This document shows positions 24,527 through 35,242 of a stretch of 64,000 nt of DNA, in pieces. The DNA is from Notospermus geniculatus. Its lineage: Eukaryota; Nemertea; Pilidiophora; Heteronemertea; Lineidae. The stretch lies in assembly GCA_002633025.1 (NCBI GenBank), contig NMRB01000978.1, forward strand, positions 8,246 to 72,245, given 5' to 3'. A program made the translations under genes and the position numbers. The notes beneath the pieces are model-generated. The model was not told the origin of the DNA, did no database searches, and was given only the letters and a program-made list of their open reading frames with translations. The stretch's first letter is position 1. The number at the start of each line of letters is the position of its first letter.

Positions 24527-25917
24527 GTCTATTTCTATGGAAAACTTTACAACCAATCGTTAATTTGTGGCAATTTTGGGCAGTGTGTGCATCACATTCT
24601 GAAGGGAAAGGTTCGAATATTCTTGGGGTGAACTTTTCTGTCCGATCTGGACCTTGGCTAGAATACGTAAGCCTGCAAGCTGGTTAAACCCATTTTGACG
24701 TGTAGACTCTATATCAAGGCCTGCGGGTCACTTCTCCCTTCGAACTGCACTCCCTGGATTGAACGAGTGATGATGGCTAAACGTGAAATTCGGTAGCTTA
24801 TTCCTGGCCTTTCGACCCAAAAGCATGTATGTGTCAAATATTACGACAAAGAAGGTAGATTTTGGATCCCAAATGAAAAGCCCGGGAACTGGCCACACTT
24901 CACACCATTTCCCGCGAACAGCCCGTGAGTACCGCTCTTGCAGCCGGCCAGCCATGGGGCAGGTTGTCATTGAAAGGGCACGGGTCCGATCAAGAGCACT
25001 TCTCTAATATCTCAAGTAGAAGCGACATACGCTTCTCTGCAACCTTCGACTCCACTTCACTTGGTTAAAGATGTATTGTCCCATCGCGGAAATTTCGGCA
25101 TGGAGAGAGTGGTGTTGAAATACAGATTTCCCGTGTCAGCAGCCAGCGTGTCCAATACTTTCGTCTCGAATCCACTGAATTACCGAACACATCGCCAAAA
25201 TACTTGTGACATTGCTTGAATGGGAGACTTTCCTGCCGTTAGAGGCCGCGACCAGTTAGCGGTCCTAGGACGTCATGGAATTTGACGTCACGGAGAAGAA
25301 GTGCACGCCACGACGTCATTACGTAATGACATAAGGTCGTGGACAACGTCAAAGTTGGAGGGCCGCTAACAGGCGCCCCCTAACGGCAGCAAAGTCTCCC
25401 ATTGGAGGAATCAACATGGTCTGTCAGAATACTGACCATGATGAAATTCTTCCTTTAAATGCCTCCAAAACTTCACATGTTTCACCGTACTTGATCTCGT
25501 ATGAACGTACTAAATTGCTGTTCCCTCTGCCAAATGCGTGCAGGATTTGATCAGCTTAGATAGAAGTGGAAACACCTTTATTAGGGTATTTGACCGATCT
25601 CTTTGGTCAACTCATTTGGCAAGTTTCACACCGTTAGTTTGGCACTTTCGAGTGATAGTTGACCCTGACGTGCACCTGAGGTCCAAGTTAGAAAGTTCAG
25701 AAGAAAATTATAGGTTGAACTCCACCTAAGAATGCCAGGGTGTCTTTAAAAAGTGGAATGGAAATGAAATATTTTTATTGGTAGTTTGAACTTCTCCAGA
25801 GAAGCACGTGCTGGACACACAATATACTAATTACACTTTGTCTGGCAACCCAAGCTTTTATTTCTCTAATTCTCAAATGACGTCATTATCCAGTTCGTTG
25901 TTGATATCGACATCAGT
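24527..25917. repeat. 1.4-kb tandem duplication, copy 2
   Basis: Second copy of 23053-24482, in direct orientation and very similar throughout. After GACATCAGT the copies diverge, and this one runs into the unique promoter region of the Ptf1a-like gene. Confidence 0.9.
25218..25403. mobile_element. MITE-like inverted repeat inside duplication copy 2
   Basis: Counterpart of 23766-23957: same TGGGAGACTTT and AAAGTCTCCCA ends, slightly shortened (ACACTAGTAAC lost before the right arm). Confidence 0.7.
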
Positions 25918-26179
25918 AGCACACCGTGTGCACTCAGTGTACATTCTCATGTGCGTGTGTTGGAGAGCGAAAGCGAATTCGGAACCATCTGAAAATCGTC
26001 AGCTGACGGTGCGTTAACTCCTGAGGTAGCGCAAAGCAAACTTACCTATTGAGATTTAAATATCCTAAAACGCCGTCCCCACCCATTGTACCGCGCACGC
26101 GATTTGATGTAAAGTGGACCCTGATTGGCTGCGCGCGTCCTTGGCCACGTGAGCTCTATTGACAAGCAATGTGGTGGGG

Positions 26180-26187
26180 TATAAAAG
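26180..26187 (+). promoter_or_regulatory. TATA box of the Ptf1a-like gene
   Basis: TATAAAAG lies in a GC-rich setting 212 bases before the start codon. It predicts a transcription start near 26210 and a 5' leader of roughly 180 bases. A CACGTG E-box is just upstream (about 26146-26153) and a CAGCTG at about 25999. Confidence 0.75.
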
Positions 26188-26233
26188 GTTGACGCGTGGT
26201 GGACGGACTCCAGAACTCGTGTGTCTATCATAA

Positions 26234-26428
26234 ATGTCAGCGTGGCCAAATTCCATCTCAAGTTTATCTATATTTCGTCAGTCACGCATCATTGCGTCTC
26301 GCTATTTTGACGCACAAGACGATTTCGTTCCTGAATTTAAAATTGTGACGTTCGAATATTTCGCCTTTTTGTCGGAATTTAAGAATTCAAAATGGATACG
26401 GTTTGGGATTGCTTACTGGATGAACTAG
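26234..26428 (+). other. upstream ORF overlapping the Ptf1a-like start
   Basis: If transcription starts near 26210, the first AUG (26234, A at -3) opens a 64-codon frame. It ends at 26428, 37 bases past the main start at 26392 and in a different frame, so it could reduce translation of the bHLH protein. This is inference from sequence only. Confidence 0.4.
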
Positions 26429-26892
26429 CTGACGAGTCCTACGACTATACAGACTCACGGACTTACCTACCGCTCGGAGATGCCATGTCTGAAGGCCCAT
26501 CGAGTCCTGGTTTTCCAAGCTCCCCGTCGAGTTGCTCGAACTATTCTAGCAGTGACGTAGAGAATCACGTGACCGGACGTCACTTCCAGAAGCAGACGAC
26601 GTCTTTGAAACACGTCAAGACGAAAAACCCACTGCGGCGAGTCCAACAGCGATATGCGGCGAACATGAGGGAGAGAAAAAGAATGAAATCAATCAATGAT
26701 GCTTTTGAGGGCCTAAGGGAAAGGGTCCCAGTTGCAAAGGCGGATAAAAAGATGTCAAAAGTGGACACACTGCGTTCGGCTATTGATTATATTCAGCAGT
26801 TGACGGACATATTTTGAAAACGTGCAATGATTCTGGATTTGGGAAATCAGCCAAGCAGAAACAGAAAGTGATCATAAAGTGTCATTTACCAG
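26392..26892 (+). CDS. ptf1a: Ptf1a-like exon 1 (bHLH, frameshifted near its end)
   Basis: Frame 1 is open from ATG 26392 to the TGA at 26815-26817. From about 26808 the alternative frame is open to the donor CCAG|GTAAGAA at 26892/26893 and encodes ...[13 protein letters not shown]. The N-terminal 80 residues are acidic then Ser/Pro-rich, as in the family, but much shorter than in mammals. Confidence 0.88.
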
Positions 26893-28724
26893 GTAAGAAA
26901 TCTTATTTATTTTTCTTTTTATCATCTTCATTTTTAGCACACCTGTGAACTATAGCAAAACTAGATAAGGCTGTAGTCATGACGATGTGTCTATCGTCGT
27001 CGTCGTCGTAGTCTTCATTTTTGATGCCATCTTCGCAAAATGTCTGTGCAGCTCTCGACAGGAAAATGTGTTTATATTAAATTATATTAAATATGAAATT
27101 GGTTTTGCTTTCCCCCTTATACGGTGGTTCTTTTAATTGAGAACTTGCTGTAGAAATGTTGTGAAATATTCATTTGAAAATGGGTTTAAATATGGAATTG
27201 CTTTTTTCCCCTTTCCGGTGGTTCTTTTGATTGAAAACTACTGGCTGTAGAAATGTTGTGCGATATTCATTTGAAATCAGACTGGGAAGTGTGGGCATGT
27301 CGGCTGCTGAGAGTTATCTCGTGCGAATTGGCTCTCAATGGGCAATTCACCATTGTTGGTTTCCTTACGACTCGCGCCTTGACCACTGATACAAACGACT
27401 GCTCAGAGTTTTCTGTTACGGAGGTTTAGTAATCAAACGATACGTAAACTTTACGACAGCGTTATTTTTCATACTGCACATCAACCGGATTTTACGTTGC
27501 ATTTTCGGTACAAAAATAAAACGTTGTCGTTAACGTTGACGCTAATCGTTTGATCTCTAAACCTCCGTAATAAGAGCCAACTTGCGGGAGGAAATTCTCA
27601 TGTGAATGGTCACCTTTTGGGTGCTTTGGCTCCCAAACTATCACGCTCAAACGACTTGCTGTAGTCATACCATGTCGAATTGGAGACCGCCTCATGTCGT
27701 TGATTTTGATTGGCAGCGTTTGAGGCACGTGGCCATTGTTAGAGCTGATTGTGTGGGCGTGGCTTATTCGTCATTCAAACTATTTGCCGATGTATCGGGT
27801 GAAATCGGGCGAGTCCGGCCCCCTTCATCAACTGAGATTTGGGCTTAGGCGAGAAATGAAAAAAAGATGTTTTTGTCGCCAAAAACGTTAACTAAATTTT
27901 GCTGAATTCGTTTGGACCTGAATTTCACTGGACCTCCCCTGATTCAGCATCTTTGGAATGCTCTTCCAGAAGCCGGTAGCTTCTCTCAGCTTGTTGGCCT
28001 TTCTTACTAACTCGAATCATCACCCAATTTGACCAACGAAATAATTTTATTTTAGCCAACAATGATGCAAAAGGCAGTCGACATTATAATCCCATTATAT
28101 CTTCAACAACACCGCCATAACTGGTAGTTATAAAAGGCAGAACGGGAAATTACCGGCGGAATCGCGATAGCGGGTCAAATTCCTTCCGGGTTTTCCACAT
28201 GCCCATTGTTTTCTTATATAACAAGTGGGTTCAACATATCCGAACAATGCCATTAGTGGTTTAATTACCGCTCAGAGATTTAGAAGAATCGGGTATCGCT
28301 TTACCATTGTACTAGTTGACATTTTCCTTATTTCCGACAGCTATTTTCACGTTTTGCCACCTTGATGTCGGGTGACGTATCAATACAAACAAAAAACAAA
28401 AAAATGCATTTGGTCTCAATGCATGGAGCGCCCGCTCCTACAACACCTTCCTTTTGACCATCGCTAGAACTAAAAACGCTACCTTCGAAATATCTCATCT
28501 TATCAGTTGGTTGTTTTTAGATTCTCACACGTTTCGATCTTTTATATTTTTCAGATTACCCAGATTTCGACTACGTCGATGGTTTCACTCCCGTCACACC
28601 CCTCTACGGTCACTCCCTCTCGTGGACGGATGAGAAAAAACCGAAATTCGGTCCAAATAATACACTCTCAGCAAAAATCTGGATGCCGCAGCACCCACGT
28701 GACATGGAGTTCATCGACTCATGA
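26392..28724 (+). CDS. ptf1a: Ptf1a-like bHLH transcription factor (two exons)
   Basis: Class II bHLH factor of the Ptf1a family. In other animals the protein dimerises with E-proteins and joins RBPJ to drive pancreatic and neuronal programmes. Exon 1 is 26392-26892 and exon 2 is 28555-28724, joined by a phase-1 GT-AG intron (26893-28554). The bHLH spans about residues 83-138: basic region [10 protein letters not shown], helix 1 [13 protein letters not shown], helix 2 [17 protein letters not shown]. Exon 1 ends in [10 protein letters not shown], matching the family's QKVIICHRG box. Exon 2 carries [10 protein letters not shown] and [10 protein letters not shown], matching the conserved RBPJ-interaction boxes ([10 protein letters not shown] and AKVWTPEDPR in vertebrates). 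As given, the reading frame stops at 26815 just after the bHLH. The downstream part lies in the -1 frame, so one base appears to be missing near the TTTT at 26812-26815. The start has an AAAATGG context and follows a TATA box. The intron position matches my recollection of the vertebrate gene. Confidence 0.9.
26893..28554 (+). other. Ptf1a-like intron
   Basis: GTAAGAA donor and TTTTTCAG acceptor. The body is AT-rich, with a GTCGTCGTCGTCGTAG simple repeat near 26996 and no gene of its own. Two similar blocks (GGTGGTTCTTTTAATTGAGA near 27123 and GGTGGTTCTTTTGATTGAAA near 27217, each followed by TGTAGAAATGTTGTG) form a short direct repeat. Confidence 0.8.
28555..28724 (+). CDS. ptf1a: Ptf1a-like exon 2 (C-terminal boxes)
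   Basis: It completes codon G|AT and reads [19 protein letters not shown], then [10 protein letters not shown], then [10 protein letters not shown], and stops with TGA at 28722-28724. The phase fits only the -1 frame of exon 1, which shows that the stop at 26815 is not the natural end of the protein. Confidence 0.88.
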
Positions 28725-29760
28725 ACCTGTCTCTGCAAGAATCCGGACTTTCGAGAAAACCGGTTGGTCTGAAAACACGGATCGGTTCGCGGACTAGTCA
28801 AATGCCGTGATACGGGTCTCACCACTGAAGGATCGTGACAGGACAGGCTCCAGACATGGACCTTCTGAAGGAGATTACATATTCCTTCACCTCAGTGCAC
28901 AGGCCTATCTACAAAGAGTGTACAGTGACTAACTCCCGTGGCACTTTCCCGTGACAAGATGGCCGCCAAGCACGGATAGGAAATGACGTCACGGACGCTA
29001 TTCTATCCCATCAGAGAGGATGATCCCAGTTGTTCACGGTGCTAGTCATAAGATAGACAATCATAAACATGATGTTTAATCCAATCTAATCTTTGATACT
29101 GAAATAACGCTCAAAGTGTCATCCATTCGGCCAAGATGTTCACTGCCAAGGTTTTCTGCTGATTTTCTACTTTTCACACACTGCCGGCCGCCATTCTTGA
29201 CCTCCCCCTGCAACCAAGAAACTTTTTGTCTGCAGAAACGCTATGCATTTACTGTTACATCGTTCGGGGCATTTTTCAGCATTTATTCTATATATCAACG
29301 TGTTCACGGTCATTTTGTTGACATACAGCTGTTTGTTGACAGATTTGTTTCTGATGAAGGCCTCATGTGCATTTACATCTATTTTGTAACATTCCAATTG
29401 CCTTGTCCTTCCGTTACCACAAATGTGCCTTTTAATGCTCCCGCTAGTTTCTCCCTTGATTAGGGATATCGTTTTTGATGATTCACAACGGATTGTCGGA
29501 ACTCGAACAACATTCCACACACTGACACGGCATACCATGAGATACCACCGCCCTGTCCTCTAGCGGGATTTAGTGACACTAAAAACGTCCACTTCGCTGC
29601 TCTCGCATTCCATTCTCCCGAGTTGTAAAATGTAAATAAATGAATGTACATTTGTAAACTTATCATTATTTTTGACTATTTGATGAAGACTTGTACAAAC
29701 AGATATTTTGTAAATTTATACTGTATGATAAATTAAATGTTAATAAATTATTTGAATTTA
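28725..29760 (+). other. probable 3' UTR of the Ptf1a-like gene, AT-rich end
   Basis: Non-coding. AATAAA-type poly(A) signals occur near 29635 and 29742. The transcript end is inferred, not shown. Confidence 0.4.
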
Positions 29761-30242
29761 CAGCGCGTTGTTCGTCTTCGTAGTTTCAGTGACTTGTTCA
29801 CGTTGCCATGTAGGCCTACGACTCGTTGCTATGGTGATGTCTGGTAGGACACGCCCGTAGGTTACCGGGTAACGGAAGACGAAAATCGGTTCCTGGATGT
29901 GACCACAGAAACCAACATCTCAACATCACTTTGATCCTATCCGTGTTGTCTGGTCATAGCATGGGAGTCAAGGTGGCCAGGCCACAGGGTGCCTAGCGAC
30001 GTCCACAATGTAACATTCTGCTTCAGACCTTCCAAAACCTGATCTATCACGTGTCATAACATTCACCACGCATTGGGAGAGGTAACTGTCCTCTAGGGGG
30101 ACAGAATGCTCCGTTCGCAGACAGCCGTGACTTCAAACCGACTTACAACGGATAGCCCTCAGCTCAGACGACTGAGATTTGGAGTTGTGAAAAACATATC
30201 GGCAAAAAATAGAAAAAATAACTCGAAAGAAGAAAACGCATT
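29761..30242. other. intergenic, nothing recognised
   Basis: I see no gene or repeat structure. Confidence 0.35.
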
Positions 30243-30263
30243 GTTGAAAAAAAGGAAAAATGT

Positions 30264-30335
30264 TAGCAGAGCGTAGTTTCGATCTACGGACCTCTGGGTT
30301 ATGGGCCCAGCACGCTTCCACTGCGCCACTCTGCT
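30264..30335 (-). tRNA. initiator tRNA-Met (anticodon CAT)
   Basis: On the minus strand, a 72-nt cloverleaf starts AGCAGAGTGGCGCAGTGGAA. The anticodon stem GCTGGGCCCATAACCCAGA carries CAT with the initiator-specific three G-C pairs. The T arm (CGTAG/CTACG) has the eukaryotic initiator signature GATCGAAAC instead of TTCGAAT. The acceptor AGCAGAG pairs CTCTGCT. A T-run lies downstream on that strand (about 30243-30260). Confidence 0.95.
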
Positions 30336-32345
30336 CCGTGAATGAGCGATGGCTTACGATTGGTAATGAATGGTCGGGCTATTGATCGCTTTTCATGCTC
30401 CACGACTCGGAACATTTGCGTGGAGACTAGCCGACTTTATAAAATGCGCAGACTTGAGAAGGACTCTTTTTAACGATTTTTTTCAGTTCCCTGGCGGGTT
30501 TATTTCGTCCAATCAAATGTGATGATGAAAACAGGACCTTGGTCGGCCGTTTTGTTTATGGAGGAAAAGGTATTTTGTGTCGTCTGCTACTGGCGAAACC
30601 TTCGAAACGGAACGGGTGCCGTCACGTCGGGAGAGGAAGACGCCTCGTGGTAAATTTGGCTGTTTATCTTTGTTTGATTATCAAGTTCAAAATCATCATC
30701 AATAAATCATTTCGTGACATCAACAGCTTTGCTATCAACACAATCACGTAATGCCTTGTTAACCCTTTGTGCTCGGTTGGGATTTGGGCAAAAGCAATAG
30801 AAAGATCACGCGGGGACCCTTTCATTTGGGGGTTAGGGTTACGCAGGGTACATGAACTAACACTTGACTATATTTACTGATTACGGTATTAGTGATAGGT
30901 ATAGGTACATTTTTAATATTCCGAATCTTAACTATACTTCCAACGCGAAAAAGGGCGTTCAAGTGTTTTGTCAACGGCTAGAAAAGGATTACACCACTTA
31001 AAAGTTTTCAAGCGGTACTCGAAAGTTCATGATACTGCAGTGTTAGATAGGAACTTTTCACCCCTTTAGATGATATGTCTGCATAAATCGTCCATCATTG
31101 CTTAAGTGAGACAGTCGCCGAGGAAGACCTACACTTGTGGTTGGATACCATTCTCAACTTAGAGCTTGAAACTGTGCCCGAAGAATGACGGAAAGACCCG
31201 AGGTGTTCCGAATGGGTTGGATAGGCTACCTGACCAAGGAAGAGATTGTCGGGGGTCGACAGACCCGTCGCGGCCAGGCGACCATTCTAAATAGACAGAA
31301 ATATTTCGTAACATAGCGTGTTTCGAAGTTTAATGGCCAAAAATTGTGTTCAGGAGCAACTCTTCTGACAAACAGTGCCTTCGCCGTTTTCAGCCATCGT
31401 GGCAAAGCAAGTGGTGGCTTCATACTCCGCTAGAGGGCAACACTTGACGGGTGGTTCATTCTCGGTTGGTGACAACTTTTTCATTCCATCTGAATTGAAA
31501 AATTCTTTGTCATATTTTTGCAAAGTAAAAACACAAACTCTAAGGTTTAGATTTGTGAACTGAGGACTTCGTTCATTCAGTTGTGGTGTTGTGCTCCAGG
31601 GTCATCCGGTGTCGTGACCTGATGACACCGTGACCACCACGCGACTAGTTAGTTCTGCACCTGAAACAGACATTGTCCCAGCATCCCGCTGCAGAAGCCA
31701 TATGACAGCCCACACACTTTCATTTGAACATTACAAAATCATATCCACGTCGCTTTCTGTCGGATTTACGACCGTTCAAAGTTCGATATCATGCGTTTTG
31801 TATTTTGTAAACATTCAGTAGGCCGGGTTGCGGTCGATGCACGTGTCCGCCGAGCCCGTGGCGGCACAGCCACACGAGTGCCTCGGACACCTGATCTGAG
31901 GACAAAACACTACGAGGGATATGTCAAAATAAGAATATTCGCAAACAAGGCCAAATATATCAAGAGTCATTGTGAAATATACGAACCTCATTAATACCAC
32001 ACTCGAAAATTGTTTTCTTTGCAACGTATTGTCTGCCAACCGATCAGGTGCGCCGCAGTCCGCGTTTTTTATGCCACCGAACAAATGGCCGACCGGGTTC
32101 ATGTCGTCGGGGCAACAAGATTCGATTGTCGAAATAAAAGTGAAAAACCTGCTAATTTCCTATCATAAATATTATGGTTCAAAGGTCTGTGTTATTGTTC
32201 ACAAATTATGAAGTTCTCGATTTCCCGGGAATGACGACAATCGTCACTTGCGTCATTCCCGCGAAAGACGCTCACGGTCACAGCACTCTGTGATTGGCTA
32301 ATTTAACAGTTTTTTTGATGATACAACATGAAAAGTCCAATCCTG
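30336..32345. other. intergenic, nothing recognised
   Basis: The first ~55 bases share sequence with the flank of the second tRNA-iMet gene (CGATTGGTAATGAATGGTCGG versus TGATTGGTCATGAATGCGTCGG). Beyond that I see no gene. Confidence 0.35.
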
Positions 32346-32516
32346 TTTTCATCGTTTCTAATTATACATGTTGTTCTAATTATAGTTTCATCGTTTCTAA
32401 TTATAGTTCTAATTATAGTTTTCATCGTTTCTAATTATAGTTCTAATTATAGTTTCATCGTTTCTAATTATAGTTCTAATTATAGTTTTCATCGTCTCTT
32501 TCATCGTTTCTAATTA
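32346..32516. repeat. AT-rich tandem repeat, ~33-bp unit
   Basis: About four repeats of TTTCATCGTTTCTAATTATAG followed by TTCTAATTATAG. The open frame through it (32328-32513) is a by-product of the repeat. Confidence 0.85.
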
Positions 32517-32585
32517 TGCCTTATGCGGGGGTCCGTGGGTTCGATTCTGCATTCTGGTAGGAAGCAATGTCTTTCACCTTAGAAA
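32517..32585 (+). repeat. SINE fragment (plus strand)
   Basis: CCTTATGCGGGGGTCCGTGG, then GTTCGATTC and GGTAGGAAGCAATGTCTTTC. Same family as 9728-9795, opposite orientation. It directly follows the AT-rich tandem repeat. Confidence 0.6.
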
Positions 32586-33186
32586 CCCGATTTCTATTTC
32601 ATATTCTTTTCTAATTATAGCCGTGTTTTTTTTCTGATTCTATCTTTCTCAGACGGAATCACGCCGAAAATGGAGTTAATGAGGAGTGAGACGAGCTTGG
32701 AATATTTTACTGAGCGCCAGGTTGTTGGTCGACCTGTCTACCTCTTGAGATTGACCCGACCGTCGGTCATGTCGAGTGTCATGACACCCTTCTCAATGGC
32801 CGGCGACTTCCCGAGAGATGAGCCAGCTGATGATACACACAGTAACAGCATTTTTCAATTAGATGTCGATAAATTAGTGACGTTTGAAAGTGCCACGCTT
32901 AAAAAATAATCCCAAATGAATGAATTTTTATTGAAGTTTTACTCGATAGACACGTCGAGCTCTTACAAAATATCAATTAAAGAAAAGAGAAATTCCCGCC
33001 ATCACACAAAGGCCGTCCACCTCGGGGAAGACCCGGGAAATTCTTCTCTACGTGGCCATCGTGTGCCAGAGATTGTTTCATGTTTTATAGAATACCACAT
33101 GTCCCTTATTTTTTCCAGCGTTTTCAAAAGTTTAATCCCCCTGCTTGAATGGGTTCGATCACTCGGGCATGAAATCAACATCCGTC
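32586..33186. other. intergenic, nothing recognised
   Basis: Open frames at 32670-32909 and 32916-33320 have no recognisable domain. The second runs into simple-sequence DNA. Confidence 0.35.
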
Positions 33187-33320
33187 GTTTTTTATTTATT
33201 TATTTTTTTTATTTATATTTTATTTTTTTTAATATTTATATTTTATTTTATTTTTTATTTATATTTTTATTTATTTTTTTTATTTATTGTTTTTTATTTA
33301 TTTTTTATTTATTTTGTTAA
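33187..33320. repeat. TTTAT-type simple sequence
   Basis: About 130 bases of TTTATTTTT variants. The Phe/Ile/Tyr-rich reading frames here are artefacts of composition. Confidence 0.9.
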
Positions 33321-33978
33321 ACTTGCCCTCACGGGCCCTCTGTAAATTTAGAAATAAATTTAAATTGAATTGTCCTTTGATTGATTTTTTTCTGTCCGTC
33401 CAGCCCTCCATGATTTGCAAACGGAGTCGTCTGCCGCGCTTTGCGTCCTTCTTCGAGAGTAACGCTCTGTTTACAAGGCCTGGATTTCGGATCCCGTGGA
33501 TCGTGGGATCACATTGGACACCGTGAAACGGTGTAGTTTATGTCACGTTTTGTTTTTAGCCAAAACACAACAGAACCATGCAGTACAGGAAAAATTATCA
33601 CCCCAACACAGGAAGAATCTCATCGACTCTCGCGAGAATCCCAAACGAAGGACTTCCGGGTCACGTGTGTCAACAAATGCACCTGCGCGTGGCGCGTGCG
33701 CTGTGTGAAGTACCCTTCAAAGTCCCTCGCCATCAGAGACCGTCGTGACATTGGAATTAGGAGATTCTGAAGGGGGTTTTGTAATCATAGAATGATTCGA
33801 GTCCTCGTGTATATTTTACCGTCCGTCTGAAAGATCCTTTTATTTGCATAAATCATAGGGTTCTTGTTTGAACAAGGTTTTCGGACGAATATCCCGTCTC
33901 GAATCAATCTCATCGTATTTGCCAAGTCATCTCTACTTAAGGGGAGCGAAATGAATAACTAATGATATGTTTTCAGAT
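33321..33978. other. intergenic, nothing recognised
   Basis: I see no gene. Confidence 0.35.
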
Positions 33979-34034
33979 TTATAATTCATATTTATAATTC
34001 ATATTTATAATTCATATTTATAATTCATATTTAT
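33979..34034. repeat. short tandem repeat, 13-bp unit
   Basis: About four copies of ATTTATAATTCAT. Confidence 0.85.
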
Positions 34035-34410
34035 GATCTGATCATCGTAGAACGCGCACTGTCGTTGATTGTGACTTGATGTCGCTCTCAACGACTACAA
34101 CTCGGTGTTAGGCCGCGGTATAGGAGTTTTCATGGAGATACCGGGATCCATACTCCCACAGCATGGTTACCTTGCTCCTGTTCATCCACTCACACAAAGC
34201 GAGCATAGGGAGGGAGACCATCAAAATCGTTTTTTATTCGGAACCTGTACCTCCTGGATTCAGACTACAAGAAATAAGACAATCGCTGACGTATTGGGTA
34301 TGCCGGCGAATCGCTCATATCTTTGATTATACTGTTATTCATTGTATAAGGTTTTGTCCAATTGTTATGTCTGAAGGCAAAAAAAATAAAAGGAAGTAAC
34401 GGCAATAACG
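34035..34410. other. intergenic, nothing recognised
   Basis: I see no gene. The open frames at 34105-34399 are domain-free. Confidence 0.35.
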
Positions 34411-34427
34411 TTGAAAAGGAAAAATGT

Positions 34428-34499
34428 TAGCAGAGCGTAGTTTCGATCTACGGACCTCTGGGTTATGGGCCCAGCACGCTTCCACTGCGCCACTCTGCT
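34428..34499 (-). tRNA. initiator tRNA-Met (anticodon CAT), second copy
   Basis: Identical in the tRNA body to 30264-30335. The flanks are also related on both sides (TTGAAAAGGAAAAATGT before; ATTGGTCATGAATGCGTCGG after), so tRNA plus flank were duplicated together about 4.16 kb apart. Confidence 0.95.
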
Positions 34500-34859
34500 G
34501 CGTGATTCAGAGAGACGCCTTATGATTGGTCATGAATGCGTCGGGCTATTGATCGCGGGGCTGAACACCAATTCAGCATTATTCGCTCTATAGACAACAG
34601 TGGGCGAATCTATATACAGCAGGAGGAAACCGGGGTGCCCGGAGAAAACCACGCAGTCAAAGAGAGGCGCCCTCTCTATCACACGAAGAGCAGGACCGAC
34701 CGGGATCGAACCCGGGACCTCAGAGGTGACACTGCGCCATTCTGGCAGCTCATTCTCTCCTTCCCCACATGGATTGCGTTGTGACAACACCCGCAACGGC
34801 GGCTTTTGACATCTCATGTTTTAAATTCTCATTTCACCAAATGATTTTCTGACGAATTA
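34483..34859. repeat. 380-bp tandem duplication, copy 1
   Basis: It begins inside the tRNA-iMet gene (TTCCACTGCGCCACTCTGCT) and ends CTGACGAATTA. The next 380 bases repeat it nearly identically. It contains one SINE. Confidence 0.88.
34573..34765 (-). repeat. tRNA-derived SINE (minus strand), copy 1
   Basis: Minus-strand head GCCAGAATGGCGCAGTGTCA, B box GGTCCCGGGTTCGATCCC, then a body with GGTTTTCTCCGGGCACCC and CCGGTTTCCTCCTGC. The TTTTCTCCGGG...CCGGTTTCCTCC core is a conserved SINE central module in many marine animals; the exact superfamily is not assigned. Confidence 0.8.
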
Positions 34860-34880
34860 CTTCCACTGCGCCACTCTGCT
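34860..34880 (-). pseudogene. truncated tRNA-iMet (5' part only)
   Basis: Only the first ~20 nt of the tRNA (acceptor 5' strand and D-arm start) are duplicated here. The B box and anticodon are missing, so it cannot be a functional tRNA gene. Confidence 0.85.
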
Positions 34881-34951
34881 GCGTGATTCAGAGCGACGCC
34901 TTACGATTGGTCATGAATGCGTCGGGCTATTGAGATCGCGGGGCTGAACAC

Positions 34952-35150
34952 CAATTCAGCATTGTTCGCTCTATAGACAACAGTGGGCGAATCTATATAC
35001 AGCAGGAGGAAACCGGGGTGCCCGGAGAAAACCACGCAGTCAAAGAGAGGCGCCCTCTCTATCACACGAAGAGTAGGACCGACCGGGATCGAACCCGGGA
35101 CGTCAGAGGTGACACTGCGCCATTCTGGCAGCTCATTCTCTCCTTCCCCA
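34952..35150 (-). repeat. tRNA-derived SINE (minus strand), copy 2
   Basis: The SINE of copy 1, carried along by the tandem duplication. It differs at a few positions (for example GACGTCAGAGG versus GACCTCAGAGG in the head). Confidence 0.8.
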
Positions 35151-35242
35151 ACATGGATTGCGTTGTGACAACACCCGCAACGGCGGCTTTTGACATCTCA
35201 TGTTTTAAATTCTCATTTCACCAAATGATTTTCTGACGAATT

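Larger units (their letters stand above)
34860..35242. repeat. 380-bp tandem duplication, copy 2
   Basis: Second copy of 34483-34859, directly adjoining, with few substitutions. Its start is a truncated tRNA-iMet. Confidence 0.88.

Noticed and set aside
32916-33320. 134-codon frame with a hydrophobic Phe/Ile/Tyr-rich end
   Set aside because: The apparent membrane segment is a translation of TTTAT simple sequence.
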